In this document: piece after piece, positions 9,828 to 19,700 of the stretch
Layout of the letters: each line of letters starts with the position of its first letter
How positions within the stretch are numbered: position 1 is the first letter of the stretch
NCBI GenBank assembly: GCA_028571455.1
Contig: JAPVVG010000237.1
Location: forward strand, 1 to 39,702
Direction: 5' to 3'
DNA: 39,702 nt
Origin: Desulfobacteraceae bacterium
GTDB lineage: Bacteria > Desulfobacterota > Desulfobacteria > Desulfobacterales > ETH-SRB1
Notes under the pieces: model-generated
The model's database searches: none
The model's input: the letters and a program-made list of their open reading frames with translations, nothing else
Told to the model about the DNA's origin: nothing
Position numbers and translations under genes: made by a program

Positions 9828-12800
9828 TTAGCTCCCCGTACCCTTTCTTTCTTCCATTGAACTGATTTTTATCGGAAACGCCTTTTCCTCCAGCTTCCCT
9901 GTCTTTTGATTTAGAGCAGGACCAAGGGTATAACATTCGCCTTTATTCAAGTTGATCAATCTGTCTTTCCATACATCCAATTTTTCGCGTGTCGAATTGG
10001 ATAGAATTATGGCATATTCTTTTAATTCAGTTTCCGCTGGCTTGAAAAATAGCTTGTGCGACGCCTGAAACAACCGATCCCTTGCTTCAAATGACAGATT
10101 GCTTAAGGTTTGTGTCGCCAGAATGCCAGACAACCCGAATTTCCGGCCTTCGGTAAGTATTTTAGCCAATGGTGCGGCCAGTCGATGGTCAAGATTCTGT
10201 ATTTCATCAAGCACCAGAGGAAGCGGCCTGTTCTTCTTCCCTTGGTTGGAGGCAAAATCATAGAGATCCCATAGAATAAATTCGGTTGCCATTCTTGACA
10301 TTTCCCGCGGCACACCAGCTAGTTGTAAAATATTGACACAATATTCACTGTTGTAATAAAGCATGGTCCAGCTATCATTATCTTCCGCTGTAAAAAGGCG
10401 TGAGCGGACCAATGGACTAATTTTATTTGCCAAATTTATTGCTTTATTTTCCTGTTCTTCCAAGTTTTCAAGCAGGATGTCAAAATTGTATGACGCGCCA
10501 TATGTTTCCAAGCCTTCCGCAATCGTTTTGATTAGCAGCGCTATCTGTTGCTCTCCCATGCTTGAGTAGACTGACGTGAAAACACTTGTCACTCGTCCAC
10601 CTACCGTATGGGCGTCCTCAATAATTGGCTCGAAGCCTTCTATAATCTGCTCCTGCCTGCGAAAGGGGTTAACCGGCAAGGGTGACTGGCGCACCAGGTG
10701 CGTTTTAGGATGTATCGAATTTACAAAGTCTGTTTCTAACTGATTCGGCAGAAAGCCACTCGTATAATCAATGATTACAGAATGTTGACTTTTTAACGAA
10801 AGCTCATAGAGAATTGATTGAATGGCATATGTTTTGCCAACACCTGACTTGCCAAAGATCAGGAAATGGCGGTTGGTTAATTGTGGATGACCAAATTCCC
10901 AGAAGATTTCACGCCGTATCCCACCGATAGTTCGTCCTAAAAATATACGGTCTGGCAGAGGTGGTGTGAAAGATATCCCAACTTTCGATGTTACACCTGA
11001 TTCAGGTGTGAAGGGGCGGACATGTTCAGGATGTTCATCCCTGCCAGTTAGGATATGGCTTTCTTCGGACATGCGGGGTTTTGTTTGGGGTGCAAGGACA
11101 TTTTTCTCTTCCGGTTCAATTTCTTCTACTATCTTTTCGGAGTCGAAAGATTTCTTTCCATCCGGGATTTTTTTTCGTTCGGGAAAACACATCCAGTTTG
11201 ATGAACAGGGAAGCACCATTTTTTCCTTTTCTATGCAGAGCTGCTTAACAAGACCTTTCCCACAAGCAAAAACATCAATGTCGATATGTCTATTTTTAAA
11301 AAAGAAATCCCATTGCTGTATATTTTCAAAGGTATCGGCTTCGCTGTCAGTCCAGAAAATCACAGCCATGGCCTGCCAACAGATCTCAAAATGACCTTCG
11401 CCAAGCAGTTCAAGAGCACTGGTCGTTGCTGTTTGCTTATTGGAAGGCACATCGCTTTTGCTGGCTACAAGACGTTGCAGTTGCGCCCACCAGTAACGTT
11501 GATCAAAGCGTAGCCGTTCTGAACCCTGACGGGGCATAAAGACTTCCACAAGGTGACGCAGTCCGTTTTCTACCTGCACATGGGCCTTTTCTAAGTGTGC
11601 TGAGTTTTCCTGAGCAAGTTTGCACTCAACAATTTGTGCTTCAAGAGCAATTGTCCCACCCTTCCGCAAATAGGCAGTCAACCGCATTAAGTCAGGGCGC
11701 TTTTGGCTCCCTGCATCATCGAACCAATGGCTGAATGCATCCAAGGAAATGAGAATATCGCAAAGGCATATGCCTTGTGATGTTAGACGTGGAAGCATGA
11801 TGCGAACAAGCGTATATGATATTAAGTCCCGAATGTGCTTTTCTCCCTGACCAGTAGACCGAACAAGGGACAATCCTGAGAGTTTTCTGGAGTGGGTGAT
11901 CAGAAAATGGGCGGTTTTCGTGACCACATCTTTTTCCCAAGGTCCAAAAAGACGATTTACCTGTTTCGCAATTCCTTTTTCAACATCCACTAATGAGGAG
12001 CGTTCAGTGGAAAGGGTATAATTTAATTCACCCCGGAAGCCCAATCCAGATGTAAACCCTATGATTTCTCTTTTTATATCTCCAACGGCTTCTCTCTTAG
12101 CTGCAAGCCGCTCATCCATGGCCGGATCAAGGCATAGCACCCAGGTCGCGCGTTGATGTAACTTATCTATCAATTTAATCCACCGGGAATAATCTCCCTG
12201 GCTGATCACAATATATTGCTGACCTACCGGGTAACCCGGATGTTTAAAGCGGGCGCTTAATTCTGACAGCAAGGTAGCAAGACGGAATCGCCTGTTGCTG
12301 ATTACCTTGGCGCGGAGAAAAGTACTGATGGGGTTTTCGTCTTTGCAGCGTGGCATTTCAACGATAGGGAATTTCAAAGGATGTTCCATATCAACTTTGA
12401 AAGGCTCCGCCGGTTCCACGTCATTGCCGATTGTACCGGCAGCAATAAAGTTGACCATCATCGCCAAATCGGCTTCAAAGTCTCCTCGGCCTGCAAGTTT
12501 TAGATAACCATCAATGTCTTGCGCTACACGGTGAGCGACGGAGAGGCGGCAACGATGGTAATAGCCAAACCTTGTGGTTTCACGGGACAGTTCCCACCGT
12601 TTCCGCCATTCCTGAAGATGTCGGAATGCCTCCTGTTGTTGGCTTGCCAGGGTAAACAATGTCAAGGAAAAGTGATATAGCGGATACTGACTGTTGTCTT
12701 GTTGATTACGGTTTTTGAATTGTTCCCGTAAAAACGAGTCAATGCCTGCAACAATTGTCTGAAAATTATCGGCATTAATTACTGCCAGGGAAATGCCGTC

Positions 12801-15131
12801 TTCAGCATGCGGGTAGATCTGCACATATTCTTCCAAAATCCGCTTGATGACTCTGGACTCACGGCTTTCCCGAAACAAATCGCTGTCTGTCATTTCTTCT
12901 TCATCGGAATCATCTGACCGTAAAAGGATTTTGGCTGACAAAGGCGCAGTGGTTTGAGAGGGTGAACCAAGACAATGAATCAGGCCGTGGGATTTTATTT
13001 GGGTGTCAAGATTCTTGCTGGCATCTGCAATAATTCCAAACAGGGGGTATTTGATCGTCGCCAGGTCACAGACACTTTCCCAGTGCTGCAAAGTCGTTTT
13101 CAATCCGCTGACATCATTTAAAATATTTTGGGCTTTTGCAAGAAAACCATGAACGAGAAAGGTTTCACGGTTACGAACCATTTCAAGCAGAGCCGGATGA
13201 AGGCCGGTTAGCACCATGGATTTAATAAAAGGAGAAAAGTGCGAATTTTGCTCATCTTCAGGAATAATGGCAAAGGCCTTATATAGCAACGGAGCAAACT
13301 GATTGGCAGGCCCAATAGTAGAATCAAAAACAAGAGGCTTTATAGCTTCCTCATACTTTTCACAAAAGTTTCTCAGGGGTTCCTCCAATGCGTGGAAATA
13401 GCCATCTTTTCTCAATGATTCCAAAAAGGCGCCAAAAGCATGTGAAAGATCACCCAGTTTGGGCCAGAGATCATCATCCCTAATGAGTTGTTCAAGATCA
13501 AGAAGGTTTTTCAACTCCAACTTCGCTATGCCAAGTTTAAGAATACGGTTTGCTTCATCTGTATCAGATGCAAGAAAAATTTCATCATAAAATGGGATAT
13601 GAAAAACCGGAAGACAGGGACCTGCCTGCGGCACCTTCTCGTACACCTCATTCGCCAGGTTCCAAAGATTTCGATACGGCTGGTTTTCCGGCAATTGCCA
13701 TTGAAACGTTCTTTCCTGGGAAAAGTCATCTTCCGCACGAAAAATAATTTTGAATTGAAAACCAGGTGCACCGGCGCCAGCTCTTTCTAGACGCAAGTCA
13801 CCCAAATTGTCAGGCAGTAGCCGGCTTGTCACCGGAATATTTATTTTCTCGTCATTTACTATTAGTTCAAGTTGCAGATTGTTTTTCAAGAAAAGATCCG
13901 CACCCCCTAGACACCCTCTAATCAAGTCCTTACCGTCACTATCGTCATCCAGATCGTGGCGGAATTTCAGCCCTTCTATGGAAATTTTCTGCAGGACACG
14001 TGCCGGTTGTACATTGTTTTTTGTGCAGATTTTTTTAAAATCAATCAGGACATGCCAAAGGGCTGTAAGAATGGTCTCCAGTGGTGGACCGTCGATTTTT
14101 ATAATACTTCTTCTTGGAGGCGGTTTGCGGCCTGTATCTTTGTAATTAAGTATTTTATCCCTGATCGGCACAAAATCGGTCTGTAGCAGTCTATCACGCG
14201 CCGCAGGCAGATTTCTGGTAATGTAATCACGCAGACAGGTCAGCAAATCTTCTGTATCTGCGAACTCTGCAGAGAATGATATATCCTCATTTCCTTCTTG
14301 GAACCGCTCTTCAAATCTATCTATTTTCTTCCACGCTTTTTTACGATTCGATTCTTTGAGGAAATCTTTATACGTAAAAAAGGAAATGGCATCCCTTACA
14401 TACTTGGGCCAATTTCTTCTATTCCTAAAAGACATTTCCTGCAGCCTGGGAAGGTCCCAAAACCCAAGGCTGTCATACATACAACGTAGTGCGTCATTGC
14501 CATCCTGGGCACCGCTGAGATCAATCTGTTCCAAAAAATCAGCAATCCGCAGAATATCACTAGCGCCATAACGGTGCAGTACCTGAAGCAATGCATCAAT
14601 TTCTACCATTTGTTCTTCTTCCGCATAAACCGTATGACGCTCAAAAACCGTGTGAATCCAAGGCTGAAAGCTACGCCTTAGCGCATCATTCCAAATGGTT
14701 TCTCCATCAACCCGGAAAAAATCCTGTAGACTCGCCTGGTCTCTGGCCAAATCGACGCCTACCAGCACAATAATAAGATAATCGTCCCCGGAGTCCGCAC
14801 TCCATTTGAGATTACGGAAATGGGTCAGCTTGTCCTCCTGGTCAACCCAGTCTTCTTTGACGAGAGTCTGGAGCAATGTTTCGTCATAGTCGGCGTGCGA
14901 TTGATTCCATGAATCCCACAAGGCCCAGCCTACCTTAAAGACCAAATCGATTTGTTTGGGGTAATCATAAAGGAATTCCCGAAACAGTTTAGCTGTCTCA
15001 TAAATAATTTGAGGTGGTTGAGATGCCAGAAAAATGCGCAATTCACGGTTTTCAGACTGCCCCATAAGAGTGGGCCGGCAAATTTTTGTTAAATGATCGG
15101 TAAGAGTTTGAGCATAAAGCTTCATATCCAT
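9828..15131 (-). CDS. Very large protein (1767 aa) with C-terminal HerA/FtsK-type ATPase, DptH-like
   Basis: C-terminus: FWEFGHPQLTNRHFLIFGKSGVGKTYAIQSILYEL...SVIIDYTSGFLPNQLE...PLPLVLDEIQNL...LTEGRKFGLSGILATQTLSNL. Size and architecture recall DptH of phosphorothioate-dependent restriction. Confidence 0.7.
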   Translation of the reverse strand: MDMKLYAQTLTDHLTKICRPTLMGQSENRELRIFLASQPPQIIYETAKLFREFLYDYPKQIDLVFKVGWALWDSWNQSHADYDETLLQTLVKEDWVDQEDKLTHFRNLKWSADSGDDYLIIVLVGVDLARDQASLQDFFRVDGETIWNDALRRSFQPWIHTVFERHTVYAEEEQMVEIDALLQVLHRYGASDILRIADFLEQIDLSGAQDGNDALRCMYDSLGFWDLPRLQEMSFRNRRNWPKYVRDAISFFTYKDFLKESNRKKAWKKIDRFEERFQEGNEDISFSAEFADTEDLLTCLRDYITRNLPAARDRLLQTDFVPIRDKILNYKDTGRKPPPRRSIIKIDGPPLETILTALWHVLIDFKKICTKNNVQPARVLQKISIEGLKFRHDLDDDSDGKDLIRGCLGGADLFLKNNLQLELIVNDEKINIPVTSRLLPDNLGDLRLERAGAGAPGFQFKIIFRAEDDFSQERTFQWQLPENQPYRNLWNLANEVYEKVPQAGPCLPVFHIPFYDEIFLASDTDEANRILKLGIAKLELKNLLDLEQLIRDDDLWPKLGDLSHAFGAFLESLRKDGYFHALEEPLRNFCEKYEEAIKPLVFDSTIGPANQFAPLLYKAFAIIPEDEQNSHFSPFIKSMVLTGLHPALLEMVRNRETFLVHGFLAKAQNILNDVSGLKTTLQHWESVCDLATIKYPLFGIIADASKNLDTQIKSHGLIHCLGSPSQTTAPLSAKILLRSDDSDEEEMTDSDLFRESRESRVIKRILEEYVQIYPHAEDGISLAVINADNFQTIVAGIDSFLREQFKNRNQQDNSQYPLYHFSLTLFTLASQQQEAFRHLQEWRKRWELSRETTRFGYYHRCRLSVAHRVAQDIDGYLKLAGRGDFEADLAMMVNFIAAGTIGNDVEPAEPFKVDMEHPLKFPIVEMPRCKDENPISTFLRAKVISNRRFRLATLLSELSARFKHPGYPVGQQYIVISQGDYSRWIKLIDKLHQRATWVLCLDPAMDERLAAKREAVGDIKREIIGFTSGLGFRGELNYTLSTERSSLVDVEKGIAKQVNRLFGPWEKDVVTKTAHFLITHSRKLSGLSLVRSTGQGEKHIRDLISYTLVRIMLPRLTSQGICLCDILISLDAFSHWFDDAGSQKRPDLMRLTAYLRKGGTIALEAQIVECKLAQENSAHLEKAHVQVENGLRHLVEVFMPRQGSERLRFDQRYWWAQLQRLVASKSDVPSNKQTATTSALELLGEGHFEICWQAMAVIFWTDSEADTFENIQQWDFFFKNRHIDIDVFACGKGLVKQLCIEKEKMVLPCSSNWMCFPERKKIPDGKKSFDSEKIVEEIEPEEKNVLAPQTKPRMSEESHILTGRDEHPEHVRPFTPESGVTSKVGISFTPPLPDRIFLGRTIGGIRREIFWEFGHPQLTNRHFLIFGKSGVGKTYAIQSILYELSLKSQHSVIIDYTSGFLPNQLETDFVNSIHPKTHLVRQSPLPVNPFRRQEQIIEGFEPIIEDAHTVGGRVTSVFTSVYSSMGEQQIALLIKTIAEGLETYGASYNFDILLENLEEQENKAINLANKISPLVRSRLFTAEDNDSWTMLYYNSEYCVNILQLAGVPREMSRMATEFILWDLYDFASNQGKKNRPLPLVLDEIQNLDHRLAAPLAKILTEGRKFGLSGILATQTLSNLSFEARDRLFQASHKLFFKPAETELKEYAIILSNSTREKLDVWKDRLINLNKGECYTLGPALNQKTGKLEEKAFPIKISSMEERKGTGS

Positions 15132-15146
15132 TTTCCTTTTATGTCA

Positions 15147-16736
15147 TTACAATGCCAAAAACTGACCAAACGGGTTTTGCACTTGAGAGACGGCATCGGA
15201 TAATGGGATCAAAAAACCGGTAGATAGCAGGCTCTTTTCAAGCCAATTTTTTTGCGTATCAGGAAACCGCAGAAGCTGCCGGGGATATGTCCAGCGCACT
15301 GCCCTGTCGAGCTGGCTGCCGCTAACCGCCATGCCATAATGGCAAAACATCCGGTCTTCAAAGGTCTTGAGGGTCATTTTACTCCTAGGGGGAATCAGGG
15401 CGAGCACCAGGTAACGCAAGATGACGTCTGTTATCACGATACGTGCGCCTGGTCCTTTCCAGGGAGCAATCAAGCCTATTTTTTTTCCAAGTTTGACAAA
15501 AAGCTCCTGGCCTTGTTCATCAGCTTTTTTGTAGTTGTAGTTATTTGGAACGGTGATATCAGGATGCCGCAAAGCGCCATGAATAATTTCCTGCATCCGG
15601 ATTAAATTTTGTTTGGCGGTTTCCCGTAATGAAACATCATCCAGCATCGGCGGCGTGACAAGCCATGCAAAACCATTAGCACCCCCCTGTTGCCTGGTTT
15701 CATCAGTCATGGCCGTGCAGTAACGCACCGATTGGGCGCAGAGGCTGCGTAACACCTGGAACACACAACAGAGGGTGAGCATTTCGACCTTTTCCAAAGG
15801 ATCAATGGTGGCACGGCAAATATTAGCGAATTCATAGGCGAAAAGATAGGCCTCTTGCCAGCTTTCCACAGGACACCAGCCACATTTCGCCAGCTGCCGT
15901 TGATTGGCAATAAGATCCTGAGTTGTTGGATCTGTATCCTCAATCCATTTGCTCAATTTATCTATTTGGGATGTTTCTTGAAAAAATTTCTTTAAACCCT
16001 CTGCAATATCAGTCAATGATGCTTTGACATCGCCTTTTTGAAAGTCCCATTTTTTTTCAAAGGCGAGTAGCTCCGAGGTATCTAAAAAACGGATGAGATT
16101 ACAGAGTTGCAAATAAAGCAATTCCCCGCCACGGGCCATGAAGTCATGACTGGAAAAGGAGTAATATCCTCCTTTTATAGCCTCTTCCCAAGATGTATCA
16201 GGTTTTTTATTCCCTTTTATCCGTTTCCAGATGGTTTCCCCCGCGATTAATCCACGACTTACAGGTAAAAAAGTTTGAGTACACCAGGTCCGGTTTGCCG
16301 CTACTCCTACAAAACCACAAAGTAACTGCTCAAGCAAATCAAGCACTTGGTCCTTGGAAATTGTATAATCCGTTTCAGTTCGCGCCTTGAGGTTTTCCAG
16401 AGTATGCCTGAAACGTTCTTTGTGACACCCATGCCGCGTTTCAAGTTTGGAAGAACCGAGAAAGGAAAAAAGCTTCAAAATCAAGCGGGCGGGCGGTTCA
16501 TATTCTAACGGTGTGTTATCCGGCCAGTTTTCAATACTTACCTGATCTGGAAAACCAAATCCCCATTTTGCTTCAGGATTAGAAATATATTTCTGCGCCA
16601 AAAAAAGCAGCAAAAACTCGATAAGATATTCTGTCTCAGTCTGGTCCTTGTAAAAGCGGCGGCCAAAAATCTGAATCGCCGGATTTTCGTCTTCTCTTTC
16701 TTTGTGAGCAAGTTGAGGGAAGCGGATGACTGACAT
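15147..16736 (-). CDS. Uncharacterised 529-aa protein in the operon
   Basis: Long ORF, overlapping start/stop with its neighbour at 16736; no family recognised. Confidence 0.8.
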   Translation of the reverse strand: MSVIRFPQLAHKEREDENPAIQIFGRRFYKDQTETEYLIEFLLLFLAQKYISNPEAKWGFGFPDQVSIENWPDNTPLEYEPPARLILKLFSFLGSSKLETRHGCHKERFRHTLENLKARTETDYTISKDQVLDLLEQLLCGFVGVAANRTWCTQTFLPVSRGLIAGETIWKRIKGNKKPDTSWEEAIKGGYYSFSSHDFMARGGELLYLQLCNLIRFLDTSELLAFEKKWDFQKGDVKASLTDIAEGLKKFFQETSQIDKLSKWIEDTDPTTQDLIANQRQLAKCGWCPVESWQEAYLFAYEFANICRATIDPLEKVEMLTLCCVFQVLRSLCAQSVRYCTAMTDETRQQGGANGFAWLVTPPMLDDVSLRETAKQNLIRMQEIIHGALRHPDITVPNNYNYKKADEQGQELFVKLGKKIGLIAPWKGPGARIVITDVILRYLVLALIPPRSKMTLKTFEDRMFCHYGMAVSGSQLDRAVRWTYPRQLLRFPDTQKNWLEKSLLSTGFLIPLSDAVSQVQNPFGQFLAL

Positions 16737-19700
16737 TACATCACCTGTAATTGTTGTTCTTGAATCATTAAAGTTTTGGTTTTAAGGCTCCCATCTCGAT
16801 CCATTTCCAACAGTTTTAGTTGGTTTACTTTATGGGCAGGGTGTTCCAGGAGCTGAGCCTTGAACCTCTCCAACCGGTTTTTATAGCCGGGATTTAGCCG
16901 TTGGCCTACTTCTCCCATATCGTGCATCAACACAAAATCAAGGAAAGGAAGCTCCAAACGAAGTTCATATCCGGACATTTTTTCTACCAGGATCAAGACA
17001 TAACGAGTTTGTTTAAAGGTATCGTTGAGTCTCTCCCACTCTAAAGAAAAATTTCTAAAGGGAATCTCGGCCAGCAGGATTTGCACACTCTGGCGATAGC
17101 CTTCCTGCCGGCGTCTGAGTGTGATATAAAGCTCTTTGGTTTCATTGCTTTCGCTAAGCTTCAATCCGGTGTATTCTTCCTGCAGAACATGGAATATTGG
17201 GCTGAGTAGTCCGCTCTTGCGCTGAAAATCAGGGCCGTTTCGCTGGTTTTGCCATTCTTCCGCCTCAACCAGCATTTGTGAGTCGAGAAATAAAGGAATG
17301 AACCGTTTCTTCATATCATCGGGGAAATCGCCAAAGATGTAATAAATACGGCGCAGGGCCTGACGGATTCGGCTGGCCTGGATTCTGGACGGCGAACCGA
17401 TTTTAATCCTGTTGCATAATTCATCGGCAATGGGCCGCATGGTTTCTGGCAAAGTAGGCAACATCGCATCCTCGCTATTCCACAACACACGGTCAAGGCC
17501 TGGGAAGGGTTTTGATCCCATTTCAAGCTTTTCAATATGGCCTACTGCGGTCAGTCGCTTGGCCTGTTCATCGAATTCTACGCCCTTGTAACCGAAAAAA
17601 CGGTTACAAAAGAGGGTATCCATACTGTCTGGAGGAATAGCAGCGGCAGCCTGGTCGCGGATTGTTCTGCAATCCAGCCCGCCGGTCAGACTGTATGCCA
17701 GGTGCCCTGTAATCTGGCGCATAGTCAAGCGACTGCCATATTCATTCAGACGGCGGTAAATCCAATAGATACGTCTCAATGCCGTATCCTTGGCTTGCCT
17801 GAGCGCAATCACATTGCGATAAACCGGGCAGGATTTTTCCAGATCACATATTTCACAATCCTGCCAAGCGCTATGATCTATGATTCTTTTCAATACCGTA
17901 ACGCCGGTGTCTACGTTGTCTGTTTTGGCAAGATTGATCACAGTGAAACAGGTACCAAAGATATCCAATGGTTCCGGATCGTTTTTGTCTAAAGATTCCA
18001 ACAACTGGTTTTCCAATTTTGGCCAGGGCGTTTCTTTTTCCTTAGCAATATCTTCAAATGTAGAGAGCAAGGTGCCGGAATTAGAAATGATAAACCAACG
18101 CTCTGTCGTGTTGTGTAGATCAAGCGAATCTAAAATATTTTTCCGTCGTTGTTTACCGCCAAATTCACTCATATCCTTGATAATGTGGATGGTGAATCCA
18201 TTGCAAGGTATGATCTCATGCTCTGTGAACGGCTGATCTAAGGGCTTGTTGAACTGCAGGTTTCTTATCTTTTTATACAATTCCAAGGCAATGGTTGATT
18301 TTCCATCCCCGGCATGGCCGGTAAGAATAACATTCGTACCTTCCGAATCGGTAAGTTTCTTCAGGATATAATCTGTCTGGTTCAGCCCTACATGAATATC
18401 TCCGAAATACCGGTTTTGTGCTTGCGATTCAGCCAGCGCGTTTTCATCGGATGCTGTAGCGTTATGGAGTGTGTTGAGATAGGTGACAAAATTATTCTCA
18501 CCGTAACGAGTGATATGACTGGGGACGGCCTTAGCTGGCTTTGGTTCAAGAACGATAATGGGTTCTTTACTCGGCCACATGGCCTTATTAAAAACTTCCT
18601 GCATGGCAATAATATTGGCAAAACCGTCGTCCCTGCGCGGTTGAATCGCCTGATCAAGCCAATCTATCAGACTGTCCGGAATATCTTTATCATGCCTGAA
18701 ATCACGCACTGTTTTAGGAAATTCTTCAAGATTAGGCACACTGTCATACGGTCGTTTGCCGCATAGCCACTCAAACAGAGTTATTCCCAGGGCAAAAAGA
18801 TCTCCGCTTTCACAAAAGTCGAAGTCAATTTTCCGCAGCAAATCAGGCGCAACATAGAGATCTGTGCCCATATATGGCCCAATATGGGGATAACTTGCGG
18901 TGCCGAAATCAATGAGTGCCGGATCGCCATTTGCGGTCAGTAGGATGTTATCCGGTTTAATATCATTATGAAGCAGGACCGTTTCCCGGGCCGAGTCCTT
19001 ATGCATGGCCAGCAGAGCTTCCAAGAGACATGAAGTGACTTGTTTAAATTGTGTCAGGTCGGGGCGCTCACCTTTATTAATTAATGTTCGTAATGACGGG
19101 CCTTTAATCAAATTGGTTACCAGAAAAAATCTGCCGTCCCGCCATTGATGCAGCCCGTGAGAATGAAGCACGAAAGGGCTTTTAACAAGTTCGAGGTTGT
19201 TCTGCTCAGAAACGATTCGATCGCGCGGCACCTCTTGGTGAAAAAGTTTGATGGCTACCGTACGGTCACCGATTTGTTGGGCGCGATATACTTGCGCTTC
19301 CCTGCCCATACCAATGAATTCTTCAATTTTAAAGACATCATAGCTTGCGCCGGGTTGGAGTACTTCGTTGGGCTCAGGTTTGGGAGGCTCTTTTTCCTTT
19401 TCTGGTGATAACTTTTGCAAAATAGTCAGGATTTCTTTGGCCTCCTGGGGCCGCTTGTTTCTGTCTTTCTGAATGAGGGAGGCGATAATCTCAATAATAT
19501 ACGCAGGTGTCTGTAATTTCTTAAGTTTGCCAAGCTGATCCTCTGTCAATCCCCCTATCCCTTTTAAAAGATAAAGAGATTCTTTAAAAGGAGGTGTGCC
19601 GCACAGTAAGGTGTAAAATAGAATCCCAACGCTAAAAAGATCAGTTGCCTCGGCAAACTGCTTATCAATATACAGTTCCGGTGCAATATATGGCGATGGT

